A DNA stretch of 64,000 nucleotides from NCBI RefSeq assembly GCF_019880205.1, contig NZ_CP082292.1:496001-560000 (forward strand). The letters are read 5' to 3'. Numbering within the stretch: position 1 is the stretch's first letter; each line of letters begins with the position of its first letter. Origin of the DNA: Pantoea alfalfae (GTDB lineage Bacteria; Pseudomonadota; Gammaproteobacteria; Enterobacterales; Enterobacteriaceae). The position numbers and the translations under genes were made by a program. The notes under the pieces are model-generated. The model was not told the DNA's origin and ran no database searches. It saw nothing but the letters and a program-made list of their open reading frames with translations. Below, piece by piece: positions 31,586 to 42,377 of the stretch.

Positions 31586-31755
31586 CTTAGCCTCCTGGCT
31601 ATTTCAGGACATGGTAAAAAGGGGGCGGATTGTAGCAGTGCCCCGTTCAGATGGCGACTATACCTGATTTCCGGCACGCTGCACGGTCCGGACGCATGAT
31701 CGGAATCTGCTTCGCAAAATGCAGCGGCTTATCCGCTCAGACGCGGTTATACCGA

Positions 31756-32805
31756 TTAACTTTCACCCTCAGGGAAATTTTTACGCGTTTTTACCTGTGC
31801 CATGCTCTCCAGAATACGGTGGTAGTTATCGAAACGGGATCGGTTGATTTTTCCCTGTTCGACCGCTTCACGAATCGCACAGCCGGGATCGCTGCCATGT
31901 TTACAGTCACGGAATTTGCAAGAGCCCAGGAAAGGGCGGAATTCAACAAATCCTCGGGTAACCTGTTCCGGTTCCAGATGCCATAAACCAAACTCACGCA
32001 CACCAGGAGAATCAATCACGTCGCCGCCGTGCGGGAAATGATACAGGCGCGATGCGGTTGTAGTGTGCTGGCCTAAGCCTGAGCCATCCGACACTTCTTT
32101 AGTGAGAATCGCGACCTGCTCTTCTTTATCGAAGCCGAGCAGGGCGTTCAGCAGGCTCGATTTGCCGACGCCAGACTGACCGGCAAAGATACTCACGCGG
32201 TCGGTTAAGGCCGCTTTCAGATCGTCCAGGCCATTTTTCGCCCGGCTGGAGACCATCACCACGCGATAGCCAATATCACGATAGATATCCATCTGCTGAT
32301 CGACTAAGACGCGCGCTTCGTCATCCAGCAAATCGGTTTTATTCAGGACCAGTAAGGGTTCAATGTCCAGCGTTTCGCTGGCCACCAGATAGCGATCGAT
32401 GATGTTCAGTGACAGTTCCGGCAGGATTGCAGAGACGATGATGATCTGGTCGATATTCGCCGCCATCGGCTTCACGCCGTCATAAAAATCGGGGCGGGTT
32501 AATACGCTGGTGCGTTCGTGCACCGCTTCAACTATGCCTTTGCCGCCGCTGGTCGCCGGACGCCACAGCACGCGATCGCCTGTGACCAGCGAACGGATAG
32601 TCCGGCGGATATTGCAGCGGTGGGCGACGCCTGCACTATCTTCAACATCAGCATGCATGCCAAAACGACTGACAACGACCCCATCTGCAGCTTCACCAAA
32701 CAGGTTGTCATCCGCTTCCGGACGCTCTTTGCGCTGGTTGAGACGGCGATCGTGGTTAGCGCTTACGCGGCGTTGTTGGCCCTTCGACAGTTTATTTTTA
32801 CTCAC
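31756..32805 (-). CDS. rsgA: Small-subunit biogenesis GTPase RsgA
   Basis: Circularly permuted GTPase that checks late 30S subunit maturation and releases RbfA. At 349 residues it is one shorter than E. coli RsgA. An N-terminal OB fold (about 60-115) precedes the GTPase domain with motifs in permuted order: NKTD (G4), then [10 protein letters not shown] (G1) and DSPG (G3). A C-terminal zinc knuckle holds Cys and His residues in [14 protein letters not shown]. It is divergent from orn with a 101-bp gap, as in E. coli. Confidence 0.98.
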   Translation of the reverse strand: MSKNKLSKGQQRRVSANHDRRLNQRKERPEADDNLFGEAADGVVVSRFGMHADVEDSAGVAHRCNIRRTIRSLVTGDRVLWRPATSGGKGIVEAVHERTSVLTRPDFYDGVKPMAANIDQIIIVSAILPELSLNIIDRYLVASETLDIEPLLVLNKTDLLDDEARVLVDQQMDIYRDIGYRVVMVSSRAKNGLDDLKAALTDRVSIFAGQSGVGKSSLLNALLGFDKEEQVAILTKEVSDGSGLGQHTTTASRLYHFPHGGDVIDSPGVREFGLWHLEPEQVTRGFVEFRPFLGSCKFRDCKHGSDPGCAIREAVEQGKINRSRFDNYHRILESMAQVKTRKNFPEGES

Positions 32806-32906
32806 TCACCCTCACAGCGTTAGCCAGATTTCGCCCGGCTGGGCAAAACGTCTATGATACACCTTATTCATCGTGAATGACGACTACCGCAACCGCAGGA
32901 AACAGC

Positions 32907-33455
32907 ATGGCTACTGGAAATGAACAGAATCTGATCTGGATTGATCTTGAGATGACCGGACTGGATCCGACGCACGATCGTATTATTGAGATTGCGACCC
33001 TGGTGACGGACGCCAACCTGAACATTCTGGCGGAAGGGCCGGTCATGGCCGTCCATCAGTCCGATGCGCAGCTGGCGCTGATGGATGAGTGGAATGTCCG
33101 CACCCACACCAACAGTGGTCTGGTTGCGCGAGTGAAGGAAAGTCAGATTGACGATCGCGCAGCCGAACTGGCGACCATTGAATTCCTGAAACAGTGGGTG
33201 CCGGCTAACACGTCGCCAATCTGTGGCAACAGTATCGGGCAGGATCGCCGCTTCCTGTTTAAGTATATGCCTGAGCTGGAAGCGTACTTCCACTATCGTT
33301 ATCTGGATGTCAGTACCCTGAAAGAGCTGGCTCGCCGCTGGAAACCGGAGATCCTGCCTGGCTTCAAAAAAGGCGGAACGCACCAGGCACTGGATGATAT
33401 CCGCGAGTCGGTGGCGGAGCTGGCCTACTACCGCGAACACTTTTTGCAGCTTTAA
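32907..33455 (+). CDS. orn: Oligoribonuclease
   Basis: Essential DEDDh exonuclease that clears dinucleotides such as pGpG and other very short RNAs. The ATG at 32907 with an AGGAAA site gives 182 residues; an in-frame ATG at 32877 adds ten unconserved residues. Motifs are [11 protein letters not shown] (Exo I), [12 protein letters not shown] (Exo II) and [10 protein letters not shown] with the catalytic His and Asp (Exo III). It is followed by small hairpins and then the tRNA-Gly promoter. Confidence 0.97.
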   Translation: MATGNEQNLIWIDLEMTGLDPTHDRIIEIATLVTDANLNILAEGPVMAVHQSDAQLALMDEWNVRTHTNSGLVARVKESQIDDRAAELATIEFLKQWVPANTSPICGNSIGQDRRFLFKYMPELEAYFHYRYLDVSTLKELARRWKPEILPGFKKGGTHQALDDIRESVAELAYYREHFLQL

Positions 33456-33485
33456 TCGACGACGGGTGCGCATGAAATCACCAGG

Positions 33486-33535
33486 TTGCTGATTTAATCA
33501 GCAAACGCGCTGAAAGCGAAAAATTTTGCTTTCAG
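33486..33535. other. Two small stem-loops between orn and the tRNA-Gly operon
   Basis: TTGCTGA/TCAGCAA surrounds 33486-33504 and CTGAAAGC/GCTTTCAG surrounds 33510-33535. Either may form the 3' end of the orn message. The second has an A/T-rich loop rather than a T-run after it, so neither is a textbook terminator. Confidence 0.35.
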
Positions 33536-33539
33536 ACGC

Positions 33540-33567
33540 TTGCAGCAGCAACGATTTCTCGTATAAT
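33540..33567 (+). promoter_or_regulatory. Promoter of the tRNA-Gly operon
   Basis: TTGCAG (33540-33545), a 16-bp spacer and a perfect TATAAT (33562-33567). The next bases, GCGCACCCC, form the GC-rich discriminator typical of stable RNA promoters under stringent control. The first tRNA starts 43 bp after the -10 box. Confidence 0.75.
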
Positions 33568-33609
33568 GCGCACCCCGTACCGGTGAAGAATTTAGTATCG
33601 GTACAAAGC

Positions 33610-33685
<76 letters not shown>

Positions 33686-33715
33686 GATTTTTAAAATGTA
33701 AGCAGTAACCTCTTT

Positions 33716-33791
<76 letters not shown>

Positions 33792-33816
33792 GTTTTATAA
33801 AGCAGTACCCTTCTAT

Positions 33817-33892
<76 letters not shown>

Positions 33893-34242
33893 GATTTTAC
33901 ATCACCCCCTGTTTCAGTTCGTTATATGGCTGTTTTTGGTCGCGTGATTTTAGTTGTCTCCTGAAGGTTATCCACAGCACCACCCCCCATCTTTCATGCC
34001 TGTCAGGGCGATCTGTAAATATCTTCTGAACAGAGTTATCCACAGCTTTGTGATTTAACCGCAGCGGTAGTCTCATTATTAAATAAACACAAATTTTTCA
34101 TAAGTGGTTGATATTTATGTTTATGAAGATATTTCAATTTGTTATTCCACAGTGAAATCAGCGTTGTTGCAGTTGAATGACAACGGCTTTTTATTTTTAT
34201 TCACAGCATGTGGAAAACGATATCCAGCGGCTCGCTGTTCAA
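33893..34242. promoter_or_regulatory. datA: datA-like DnaA-box cluster between tRNA-Gly genes and queG
   Basis: A 350-bp AT-rich stretch without a gene. It contains two perfect DnaA boxes TTATCCACA (33968-33976 and 34036-34044), a third TTATTCACA (34197-34205), an inverted TTTTCCACA (complement of 34209-34217), and a one-mismatch box TATTCCACA (34143-34151). An exact match to the IHF consensus, TAAGTGGTTGATA (34101-34113, reverse orientation), lies between the second and third strong boxes. In E. coli the datA locus, which binds DnaA and with IHF promotes hydrolysis of DnaA-bound ATP to limit initiation, sits at this same glyVXY-queG gap. Function here is inferred from site content and position. 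Confidence 0.7.
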
Positions 34243-35382
34243 TCATGCATCACGCGGTAAACCCTTCTCAACTGCACGAACCAGCCGTTTCTGCTGGGCG
34301 GGCTGCACTTCAACTACCAGCTGCTCACGTTTCTGCTGCTGTTGTATCACTGCCCACTGAATATGTTCATCCAGCAGTTCACTCTCACCAAGTCGTTGTT
34401 CCAGCACCTGAATGATGTGGGGCGACCAGGGTGCATTACCCAGCGCCACGGCAATATTGCGCAGCCAGCGTAAATGGCCAATACGGCGAATGGCTGAGCC
34501 TTCTGTAATGCGTAAAAATTTCGCTTCATCCCACTGAAACAAATCGAGCAGCTCCGGTGCATGTAAAGCCGCGCGCGGTGAAAAGTCGCTTTCGTCACTG
34601 AGTTGTCCATAGCGATTCCACGGACAGATCAGCTGGCAGTCATCGCAGCCATAAATCCGGTTACCCATCAGCGGACGAAATTCTTCCGGGATAGCCCCTT
34701 CCAGCTCAATGGTGAGATAGGAGATACAGCGCCGGGCATCCACGACGTAAGGCTCAACGATTGCGCTGGTGGGGCAGATGGTCATGCAGGCAACGCAGCG
34801 GCCACACTGCTCCTGCTGCGGAGTGTCGACCGGCAGCGGAATGTCGATCAACAGCTCGCCGAGGAAAAACCACGAGCCGGCTTCCCGATTCAGTATCAGC
34901 GAATGTTTGCCGGTCCAGCCGAGTCCGGCTTTGGCCGCCAGCGGGCGCTCCAGCAGCGGTGCCGAATCCACAAACGGCCGGAAATTCAGCTCGCCACAGT
35001 GCTGCTGGATCATTTCTCCGAGCTTTTTCAGTCGATTGCGCAATACTTTGTGGTAATCACGACCGAGTGCATAACGGCTGACATAGCCCAGTCGGGGATT
35101 TTTCAGCGTGGTGGCAAAGGCAGCTTTGGCCGGAAGGTAGTTCATACGAACGCTGATGACGCGCAGCGTGCCGGGCAGCAACTCATGAGGACGCGCCCGC
35201 ATCATGCCGTGTCGCGCCATCCATGCCATCTCACCATGATACTGCTTATCGAGCCATTCCTGCAGGCGCGGCTCTTCTGCACTGAGATCGGTATCGGTGA
35301 TGCCGACCTGCTGAAAGCCGAGATCCAATCCCCACTGTTTAATCTGTTGTGCGAGTTCATGAAGATCGAGAGGGTATGACAT
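34243..35382 (-). CDS. queG: Epoxyqueuosine reductase QueG
   Basis: Last step of queuosine synthesis in tRNA: cobalamin- and iron-sulfur-dependent reduction of epoxyqueuosine. At 379 residues it equals E. coli QueG. The C-terminal half holds two 4Fe-4S motifs, CGRCVACMTICP (followed by the conserved Pro) and CDDCQLICPWN. The HEAT-like C-terminus ends KGLPRDA as in E. coli. Its ATG (35382-35380) overlaps the nnr ATG on the opposite strand by two bases, so each gene's promoter must lie inside the other's coding sequence. Confidence 0.98.
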   Translation of the reverse strand: MSYPLDLHELAQQIKQWGLDLGFQQVGITDTDLSAEEPRLQEWLDKQYHGEMAWMARHGMMRARPHELLPGTLRVISVRMNYLPAKAAFATTLKNPRLGYVSRYALGRDYHKVLRNRLKKLGEMIQQHCGELNFRPFVDSAPLLERPLAAKAGLGWTGKHSLILNREAGSWFFLGELLIDIPLPVDTPQQEQCGRCVACMTICPTSAIVEPYVVDARRCISYLTIELEGAIPEEFRPLMGNRIYGCDDCQLICPWNRYGQLSDESDFSPRAALHAPELLDLFQWDEAKFLRITEGSAIRRIGHLRWLRNIAVALGNAPWSPHIIQVLEQRLGESELLDEHIQWAVIQQQQKREQLVVEVQPAQQKRLVRAVEKGLPRDA

Positions 35383-36901
35383 GAGTGACCAGGATTCGAA
35401 GAAAAACAGCCGCAGTTTACCATATTCTGTCTGGCCTGCGCAGGCTGTGGCACAGCTTGAGCAACAGGGAGCCGATGCGCTCGGGATTACTCTGTATGAG
35501 CTGATGCAGCGTGCCGGGCAGGCCGCTTACGAGCATCTGACAGCGCACTGGCCAGAGGCCAGCCACTGGCTGATCCTGTGCGGTCATGGCAATAACGGCG
35601 GTGATGGCTATGTGCTGGCGCGTCTGGGGCAGGCGGCGGGCAAAACCATCACGTTGCTGGCGTGCGAAAGTGAAAAAGCGCTGCCGGAAGAGGCACAGCG
35701 TGCGCGGGACGCATGGCTGGATGCGGGCGGTGAAATTCATGCGGCCGATGCGGCCTGGCCAGATCAGGTTGATATGATTGTCGATGCCCTGCTGGGAACG
35801 GGCAGCAATCGTGCGCCCGAAGAACCTTATGCCACACTGATCCAGCAGGCGAACGCCCATGCGGCACCGATAGTCGCCATTGATATGCCTTCTGGCTTAT
35901 CCGCGCGCAACGGCACTGCGCCCGGCGAGGTGATGAATGCCAGTCATACGCTGAGTATGGTCGCACTGAAACCGGGCCAGATCACCGGCAAGGCGCGAGA
36001 CTACATCGGAAAGCTCTGGTATGCCGATCTTGGTCTGGCTGCTTTTCTGGCCGGAGAAGAGGCACCTATCGCCCGTTATGATGCCAGCGCATTAACCCGC
36101 TGGCTTAAGCCACGTAAACCGACCTCGCACAAGGGCAGTCACGGCCGGCTGCTGGTCGTGGGAGGCGATGCGGGCACCGCGGGTGCCGTTCGAATGACGG
36201 CAGAAGCCGCGTTACGCAGCGGCAGTGGGTTGGTGCGAGTACTCACTCACAAAGATAATATTATTCCTATTCTGACCGCACGGCCTGAAATTATGGTCGA
36301 TGAACTGACTGATGAACGCCTGACGGAGGCGCTGGAGTGGGCTGATGTCATCGCGATTGGACCCGGTCTGGGTCAGCGCGAATGGGGAAAGCAGGCATTG
36401 AAGCGGGTAGCAGGCAGTGAAAAGCCGATGCTTTGGGACGCGGATGCACTTAACCTGCTGGCAATCAGTCCTGAGAAACGTCAGAATCGCATTATTACGC
36501 CGCATCCTGGCGAAGCGGCGCGTTTGCTGAATATCGAGACCAGTGAAATTGAGAGTGACCGCTTACATGCAGCGCAGACATTGGCGCAGCGTTATGGTGG
36601 CGTAGTGGTACTGAAAGGTGCCGGCACGCTGATTGCCAGCGAGCAGGGCGAAATGGCCTTTGCGGATGTAGGCAATGCCGGTATGGCGTCCGGCGGTATG
36701 GGCGATCTCCTGAGTGGAATTATCGCCTCGCTGGTGGGTCAGAAACTGACGCTGTTCGATGCGGCCTGCGCGGGCTGCGTTGCACATGGTGCAGCGGCCG
36801 ATGCGGTTGCGGCAGAACGCGGTACTCGCGGTATGCTGGCCACTGATTTACTGGATCTGCTGTGGCAGTTTGTTAATCCTGAGATGAATAAAGAAGCATG
36901 A
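35381..36901 (+). CDS. nnr: Bifunctional NAD(P)H-hydrate epimerase / ADP-dependent dehydratase
   Basis: Repairs damaged NADHX and NADPHX. The N-terminal YjeF epimerase domain (about 15-225, with [12 protein letters not shown] and [10 protein letters not shown]) is followed by the C-terminal ribokinase-like dehydratase (about 235-495, with [19 protein letters not shown] and [15 protein letters not shown]). The protein has 506 residues. It begins divergently from queG with overlapping start codons and overlaps tsaE by ATGA, the head of the tsaE-amiB-mutL-miaA-hfq-hflX string. Confidence 0.96.
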   Translation: MSDQDSKKNSRSLPYSVWPAQAVAQLEQQGADALGITLYELMQRAGQAAYEHLTAHWPEASHWLILCGHGNNGGDGYVLARLGQAAGKTITLLACESEKALPEEAQRARDAWLDAGGEIHAADAAWPDQVDMIVDALLGTGSNRAPEEPYATLIQQANAHAAPIVAIDMPSGLSARNGTAPGEVMNASHTLSMVALKPGQITGKARDYIGKLWYADLGLAAFLAGEEAPIARYDASALTRWLKPRKPTSHKGSHGRLLVVGGDAGTAGAVRMTAEAALRSGSGLVRVLTHKDNIIPILTARPEIMVDELTDERLTEALEWADVIAIGPGLGQREWGKQALKRVAGSEKPMLWDADALNLLAISPEKRQNRIITPHPGEAARLLNIETSEIESDRLHAAQTLAQRYGGVVVLKGAGTLIASEQGEMAFADVGNAGMASGGMGDLLSGIIASLVGQKLTLFDAACAGCVAHGAAADAVAAERGTRGMLATDLLDLLWQFVNPEMNKEA

Positions 36902-37374
36902 AGACCTGTGTTATTTCTTTGCCCGATGAGGCGGCTACGCTCAGTTTGGGCGCTCAGCTGGCGCGCGCCTGTGGCAGCGCGGCAGTGATTTATCTCTATG
37001 GCGATCTGGGGGCGGGTAAAACCACCTTCAGCCGCGGCTTTCTGCAGGCGCTGGGCCATCAGGGCAATGTCAAAAGTCCTACTTACACCCTCGTTGAACC
37101 TTACACGCTGGATGACCGTACGCTCTACCACTTCGATCTCTATCGCCTTGCCGATCCCGAAGAGCTTGAGTTTATGGGCATCCGCGACTACTTCAGCGGT
37201 GATGCTATCTGTCTGGTGGAATGGCCTCAGCAGGGTGCCGGTTTTCTGCCACAGCCCGATCTCACCTTAACGCTACGTTATGCGGGTGAGGCGCGTGAAG
37301 CAGAACTGACGGCACAATCCGCGTCCGGCCAGCAGTGGCTTGAACACGTTGGTCAAAGCAGGGATGAGGCATGA
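36898..37374 (+). CDS. tsaE: tRNA threonylcarbamoyladenosine synthesis ATPase TsaE
   Basis: ATPase of the TsaBDE complex that makes t6A37 in ANN-decoding tRNAs; essential in E. coli. The protein has 158 residues. The Walker A motif [14 protein letters not shown] lies near 41-54, with [10 protein letters not shown] and HFDLYRL following, and the LVEWPQQG segment matches the Walker-B-like region. Its start overlaps nnr (ATGA) and its end overlaps amiB (ATGA), indicating tight translational coupling. Confidence 0.97.
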   Translation: MKTCVISLPDEAATLSLGAQLARACGSAAVIYLYGDLGAGKTTFSRGFLQALGHQGNVKSPTYTLVEPYTLDDRTLYHFDLYRLADPEELEFMGIRDYFSGDAICLVEWPQQGAGFLPQPDLTLTLRYAGEAREAELTAQSASGQQWLEHVGQSRDEA

Positions 37375-39041
37375 TGTCACGGATGAAAATAGCACTGGTA
37401 TCACTGCTGCTGCTGGTCTGTACGCCCCTGTTTGCTGCCACGCTGTCTGATATCAAAGTGGCCAATGGCGATAGTCAGGCTACCGTTACGCTGAACTTTG
37501 CCGGACAGCCGGTCTATGCCTTTTTCTCTCTGCACAACCCGAATCGTGTAGTGCTGGATGTGCGCCAGAGCGGCGTGGTTCAGGGGCTGCCGTTAAATTT
37601 CAGCGGTGAAAACATCGTAAAGCGAATTCGCACCAGCACCCCTAAAGATAAACAGAGCGTGCGGCTGGTGTTTGAGCTGACGCAGGCGGGTAAAACCCGG
37701 GCGGTCACCCAACGCAATGGCAACAGCTACAGCGTAGTCTTCACCATTACCGGTAAGCCACCTGCTGTTACGCGCAGTGTGCCTGCGCCCGTCACAGCAC
37801 CGACGCGCGTACCCACCCAGAGTGCCGCAGCGGCTAACCCCTTTAATTCGAATCCGGTGACGTCCGTGACCAGCACAGCCAGCACCGTGAGTCCTGGCCG
37901 GGCCGTTAGCCAGAACGATACCGTGATTGTGGCGATTGATGCCGGACATGGCGGTCAGGATCCCGGCGCCATCGGGCAGCGCGGACTGAAAGAGAAGAAC
38001 GTCACGATCGCGATTGCACGTAAACTGCGGGTGTTGCTGAATAACGATCCGATGTTTAAAGGCGTCCTGACGCGTGATGGCGACTATTTTATCTCGGTTA
38101 TGGGCCGCTCCGACGTGGCGCGTAAAGCCAACGCCAACGTGCTGGTTTCAATTCATGCTGACGCCGCGCCGAGCCATGCGGCGACCGGTGCATCGGTCTG
38201 GGTATTATCAAACCGCCGGGCCAATAACGAGATGGCTAACTGGCTGGAGCAGAAAGAGAAACAGTCTGAGCTGCTGGGCGGCGCAGGTGACCTGCTGGCT
38301 AACAGTCAGGCCGACCCCTACCTCAGCCAGGCGGTACTTGACCTGCAATTCGGCCACTCGCAGCGGGTCGGTTATGACATCGCCCAGAAAGTGTTGCAGC
38401 AGATGCGTAGCGTGACGTCGCTGCATAAACGTCTGCCTGAGCATGCCAGTCTTGGCGTGCTGCGTTCACCCGATATTCCTTCTTTGCTGGTGGAAACCGG
38501 CTTTATCAGTAATTCCTCGGAGGAGCGACTGCTTGGCAGTAGCGCACACCAGGATAAGATTGCGCAGTCGATCTATAAGGGTCTGCGCACTTATTTCCTG
38601 GCGCACCCGCTGCAATCCATCCCAAAGGAGGAAAACCGGCCGCTGGGCTCGTCGCCAGCGGTTAGCGTCGCCAGCAACCCGGCGACAGGTGTGACACAAT
38701 ATACCGGAGCAACGCAGCGCCATACGGTAACGCGTGGTGAGACACTTTCCGGTATTGCCGCGCAGTATGGCGTCAGCATGAACACCCTGCGTGAGATGAA
38801 CACCCTGAAGCGGGATGTGGTGTGGGTCGGACAGCGGCTCAAAGTGCCGGCCAGTGCAGTCGCCAGTCGCACCACGCGCGCTACGCCGCGCGGCGTTGTG
38901 CGCCACAAAGTTGTGGTGGGCGATTCATTAACCGGCATTGCCGCACACTACGGCGTCAGTCCAAAAGCGATAATGCAGACCAATAATCTGAAGTCGACCA
39001 ACGTCATGTTGGGGCAGAACCTGAAAATTCCTGCATCCTGA
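37371..39041 (+). CDS. amiB: N-acetylmuramoyl-L-alanine amidase AmiB with two LysM repeats
   Basis: Periplasmic amidase that splits septal peptidoglycan and is activated by EnvC. The protein has 556 residues. A signal peptide (about 1-23, ending LFA-A) is followed by an AMIN domain (about 25-125), a Thr/Pro/Ser-rich linker, and the Amidase_3 domain (about 185-410). Zinc ligand regions are [18 protein letters not shown] and VSIHADA, with the catalytic Glu in VETGFISN. Two LysM repeats close the protein (about 448-492 and 510-554: [19 protein letters not shown] and [19 protein letters not shown]). E. coli AmiB has 445 residues and one LysM. Its start overlaps tsaE. Confidence 0.96.
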   Translation: MMSRMKIALVSLLLLVCTPLFAATLSDIKVANGDSQATVTLNFAGQPVYAFFSLHNPNRVVLDVRQSGVVQGLPLNFSGENIVKRIRTSTPKDKQSVRLVFELTQAGKTRAVTQRNGNSYSVVFTITGKPPAVTRSVPAPVTAPTRVPTQSAAAANPFNSNPVTSVTSTASTVSPGRAVSQNDTVIVAIDAGHGGQDPGAIGQRGLKEKNVTIAIARKLRVLLNNDPMFKGVLTRDGDYFISVMGRSDVARKANANVLVSIHADAAPSHAATGASVWVLSNRRANNEMANWLEQKEKQSELLGGAGDLLANSQADPYLSQAVLDLQFGHSQRVGYDIAQKVLQQMRSVTSLHKRLPEHASLGVLRSPDIPSLLVETGFISNSSEERLLGSSAHQDKIAQSIYKGLRTYFLAHPLQSIPKEENRPLGSSPAVSVASNPATGVTQYTGATQRHTVTRGETLSGIAAQYGVSMNTLREMNTLKRDVVWVGQRLKVPASAVASRTTRATPRGVVRHKVVVGDSLTGIAAHYGVSPKAIMQTNNLKSTNVMLGQNLKIPAS

Positions 39042-39047
39042 TTGTTT

Positions 39048-39067
39048 GCCCGGCCCCTGCGCCGGGC
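39048..39067 (+). other. Small GC hairpin between amiB and mutL
   Basis: GCCCGGC/GCCGGGC with a 6-nt loop lies in the 46-bp amiB-mutL gap. No T-run follows, so it is more likely an RNA-stability element than a terminator; mutL is probably still read from upstream promoters. Confidence 0.35.
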
Positions 39068-39087
39068 TACCAGCTAAAAGGAAAACC

Positions 39088-40947
39088 ATGCCGATTCAAA
39101 TTTTACCACCCCAGCTGGCTAACCAGATTGCGGCGGGTGAAGTGGTTGAGCGTCCTGCCTCCGTGGTTAAAGAGCTGGTGGAGAATAGCCTGGATGCCGG
39201 CGCGACGCGTATTGACGTTGATATTGAAAAAGGCGGCGCAAAGCTGATTCGCATTCGTGACAACGGGTGCGGCATCGTGAAAAGCGAGCTGTCGATGGCA
39301 CTCGCCCGTCACGCTACCAGTAAAATAACCTCACTGGATGACCTGGAAGCGATCATGAGCCTGGGTTTTCGTGGTGAAGCGTTGGCCAGTATCAGTTCTG
39401 TCTCCCGTCTGACACTCACCTCACGCACCGCCGATCAAACTGAAGCCTGGCAGGCCTATGCAGAAGGGCGTGATATGGCGGTAACGGTTAAACCGGCGGC
39501 GCATCCCTGTGGTACCACACTGGAAGTGCTGGACCTGTTTTATAACACGCCGGCACGCCGCAAATTTATGCGCACCGAGAAAACCGAGTTCGGTCATATC
39601 GACGAGGTCATTCGCCGTATTGCCCTGGCACGTTTTGATGTCGCCCTTTCGCTAAGCCACAACGGTAAAATGATGCGTCAGTATCGGGCCGTCAGCGAGG
39701 AGAGCCAGCGCGAACGGCGGCTGGCTTCTATCTGCGGCACCACGTTTATGCAGCATGCGCTGCGCATCGACTGGCAGCATGACGACCTCTCGCTGCGCGG
39801 CTGGGTTGCCGACCCTGCCGGTTCGCGCCAGGTCACCGATCTGCAGTATTGCTATGTGAATGGCCGAATGATGCGCGATAAACTGATTAACCACGCTATT
39901 CGCCAGGCGTTCCAGACTCAGCTCCAGGATGACCAGCAGCCCGCTTATGTGCTCTATCTGGAGATCGACCCACATCAGGTTGATGTCAACGTCCATCCGG
40001 CCAAGCACGAAGTACGGTTTCATCAATCACGCCTGGTGCATGATTTTATCTATCAGGGTGTGGTCAGCGCATTACAGGCGATGGCGACACCGACCTTACC
40101 TGCGCTCCAGGCAGAAGAGCCCGCACCGCGCTGGCAGCCGGAAAACCGTCAGGCAGCAGGCGGTAATCATTTTGCGCAGCCATCGGCATCCGTCAGTGAG
40201 AAGAAATCAGCAGCATCCGGGCGTGAAACACAGCCTGCTCCGGCCTGGCAGAACAAAGAGAATGGGTATCGTCAACGTGAAGGGGCGGTTTATCAGCAGT
40301 TGCTGAAAACGCCTGTCAGCACGTCATCACCGCCAAAAGCCCGCGAGCCGATAGCGCGTCAGCCCGAAAGACCCTCGCCACTGGCCGCGCATGCTCAAAG
40401 TTTTGGCCGTGTACTGACCGTGTTACACAATCACTTTGCACTGCTGGAGCAGGATCAGACATTAATGCTGATGGCGTTGCCGGTGGCGGCGCGCTGGCTG
40501 AAACAGGCGCAGCTTGAACCGGGCGAAGAGGGGCTTAAACCGCAGCCACTATTGATCCCGGTGCGCCTGAAAATCGCCCAGGAAGAACGACAGGCAGCAA
40601 AAGAAAAGAGCAGCCTGCTCAATCAGATGGGCATTGAACTTCAGCCCGAAGGAGACCACGTGACATTGCGCGCGGTGCCTTTACCGTTACGAACACAAAA
40701 TTTACAAATCTTGATTCCTGAGCTGTTAGGCTATCTCGCCCGGCAGCAGGAGATCTCTGCGACGCAACTGGCCCAGTGGCTGGCGCGGCGTCAGGATACA
40801 GAGTCCTCCGACTGGAATCACTCACAGGCGATCAACCTGCTGGCAGAGCTTGAACGGCTTTGCCCACAGCTGCTGAAATCGCCGCCTTCAGGCTTATTAC
40901 AGCCCATAGAGATTGAGAGCGCGATCAACGCGTTGAAGCATGAGTGA
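39088..40947 (+). CDS. mutL: DNA mismatch repair protein MutL
   Basis: GHKL ATPase that links MutS mismatch recognition to MutH nicking and UvrD unwinding. The ATG at 39088 gives 619 residues starting [20 protein letters not shown], the universal MutL start; the open frame from 39046 adds unconserved residues. ATP-binding motifs are [20 protein letters not shown] and [10 protein letters not shown]. The linker (about 335-430) is Pro/Ala/Gln-rich, and the C-terminal dimerisation domain lacks the DQHAxxExxxE nuclease motif, as in MutH-using bacteria. Its end overlaps miaA by 8 bp. Confidence 0.98.
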   Translation: MPIQILPPQLANQIAAGEVVERPASVVKELVENSLDAGATRIDVDIEKGGAKLIRIRDNGCGIVKSELSMALARHATSKITSLDDLEAIMSLGFRGEALASISSVSRLTLTSRTADQTEAWQAYAEGRDMAVTVKPAAHPCGTTLEVLDLFYNTPARRKFMRTEKTEFGHIDEVIRRIALARFDVALSLSHNGKMMRQYRAVSEESQRERRLASICGTTFMQHALRIDWQHDDLSLRGWVADPAGSRQVTDLQYCYVNGRMMRDKLINHAIRQAFQTQLQDDQQPAYVLYLEIDPHQVDVNVHPAKHEVRFHQSRLVHDFIYQGVVSALQAMATPTLPALQAEEPAPRWQPENRQAAGGNHFAQPSASVSEKKSAASGRETQPAPAWQNKENGYRQREGAVYQQLLKTPVSTSSPPKAREPIARQPERPSPLAAHAQSFGRVLTVLHNHFALLEQDQTLMLMALPVAARWLKQAQLEPGEEGLKPQPLLIPVRLKIAQEERQAAKEKSSLLNQMGIELQPEGDHVTLRAVPLPLRTQNLQILIPELLGYLARQQEISATQLAQWLARRQDTESSDWNHSQAINLLAELERLCPQLLKSPPSGLLQPIEIESAINALKHE

Positions 40948-41890
40948 ATTAAACCAGGCTGGCCGGCCAAAGGCTATTTTTTTGATGGGACCCACGGCGT
41001 CTGGCAAAACGGCTTTAGCAATTGAATTGCGTAAGCAGTTACCAGTGGAACTAATCAGCGTAGATTCTGCCTTAATCTATCGTCAGATGGATATTGGCAC
41101 GGCGAAACCGTCGGCTGAGGAGTTAGCAGTGGCGCCCCATCGTCTGCTCGACATCCGCGACCCCGCAGAAACCTATTCGGCAGCGGAGTTCCGGCGGGAT
41201 GCTTTAGCAGAAATGGCGGATATCGTTGAAGCCGGACGAATACCGTTGCTTGTTGGTGGAACCATGCTCTACTTCAAGGCGTTACTTGAAGGATTGTCGC
41301 CGTTGCCCTCGGCCGATCCCGACGTTCGTCAGCGGATAGAGCAAACGGCGCGTGAAAAAGGCTGGGAAGCTTTACACCGCCAGCTGTGTGAAATCGACCC
41401 GGTTGCCGGCAGTCGTATTCATCCGAATGATCCGCAGAGACTTTCGCGAGCACTGGAAGTTTTTTTTATTTCGGGTAAAACTTTAACGGAACTGACAAAA
41501 ACATCCGGTGAAGCGTTACCCTACGACGTGCAACAGTTTGCCATCGCCCCCGCGAGCCGCGAATTGCTGCACCAGCGCATCGCGTTGCGTTTTGAGCAGA
41601 TGTTGGCGTCAGGATTTGAAGCGGAGTCTCGGGCCCTGTTTGCACGAGGTGATTTGCATACGGACATGCCTTCCATTCGTTGTGTTGGTTATCGTCAGAT
41701 GTGGTCTTATTTGTCGGGCGAAATCGATTACAGCGAGATGGTTTATCGGGGAATTTGCGCAACCCGGCAGCTTGCTAAGCGACAGATGACCTGGTTACGC
41801 GGTTGGGAAAATGTTCACTGGCTTGACAGTGACGAGCCCCGGCTGGCGCGTGATACAGTGTTACAGGTTCTTAGTGCGAAGCATGGGTGA
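40940..41890 (+). CDS. miaA: tRNA dimethylallyltransferase MiaA
   Basis: Adds the isopentenyl group to A37 of tRNAs that read UNN codons. At 316 residues it equals E. coli MiaA. The P-loop [10 protein letters not shown] lies near 17-26, followed by the [17 protein letters not shown] substrate loop and the [15 protein letters not shown] segment. It overlaps mutL and lies 103 bp before hfq; in E. coli hfq promoters lie within miaA, and the same may hold here. Confidence 0.98.
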   Translation: MSELNQAGRPKAIFLMGPTASGKTALAIELRKQLPVELISVDSALIYRQMDIGTAKPSAEELAVAPHRLLDIRDPAETYSAAEFRRDALAEMADIVEAGRIPLLVGGTMLYFKALLEGLSPLPSADPDVRQRIEQTAREKGWEALHRQLCEIDPVAGSRIHPNDPQRLSRALEVFFISGKTLTELTKTSGEALPYDVQQFAIAPASRELLHQRIALRFEQMLASGFEAESRALFARGDLHTDMPSIRCVGYRQMWSYLSGEIDYSEMVYRGICATRQLAKRQMTWLRGWENVHWLDSDEPRLARDTVLQVLSAKHG

Positions 41891-41981
41891 TTGTGTACAA
41901 TTGATGGGTTATCGTGCGCAAATTTTTACGCAGTTTTTTCAGAACCATAGGTTCTACTTGCAACAAACAACAAGCATATAA

Positions 41982-42305
<324 letters not shown>

Positions 42306-42320
42306 CGCGTCACCGTACAG

Positions 42321-42360
42321 CCAGGAACGGAGAACAGCGGTTTTCCGTCCTGGTCTTTTA
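42321..42360 (+). terminator. Terminator-like hairpin after hfq
   Basis: An imperfect stem of about 14 bp (CCAGGA-CGGA-AAC against GTTTTCCGTCCTGG, 42321-42335 with 42340-42353) is followed by a T-rich stretch TCTTTTATTT. It lies between hfq and hflX and probably reduces, rather than abolishes, read-through into hflX. Confidence 0.65.
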
Positions 42361-42377
42361 TTTAGCGAGGTTATAGC

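Noticed and set aside
33893..34242. DnaA-box cluster as a replication origin
   Set aside because: No mnmG, mioC, dnaA or dnaN nearby and no array of AT-rich 13-mers; the glyVXY-queG position fits datA, not oriC.
33893..34242. Genomic-island attachment site after tRNA-Gly
   Set aside because: No integrase, no duplicated tRNA 3' end other than the tandem copies, and normal core genes follow.
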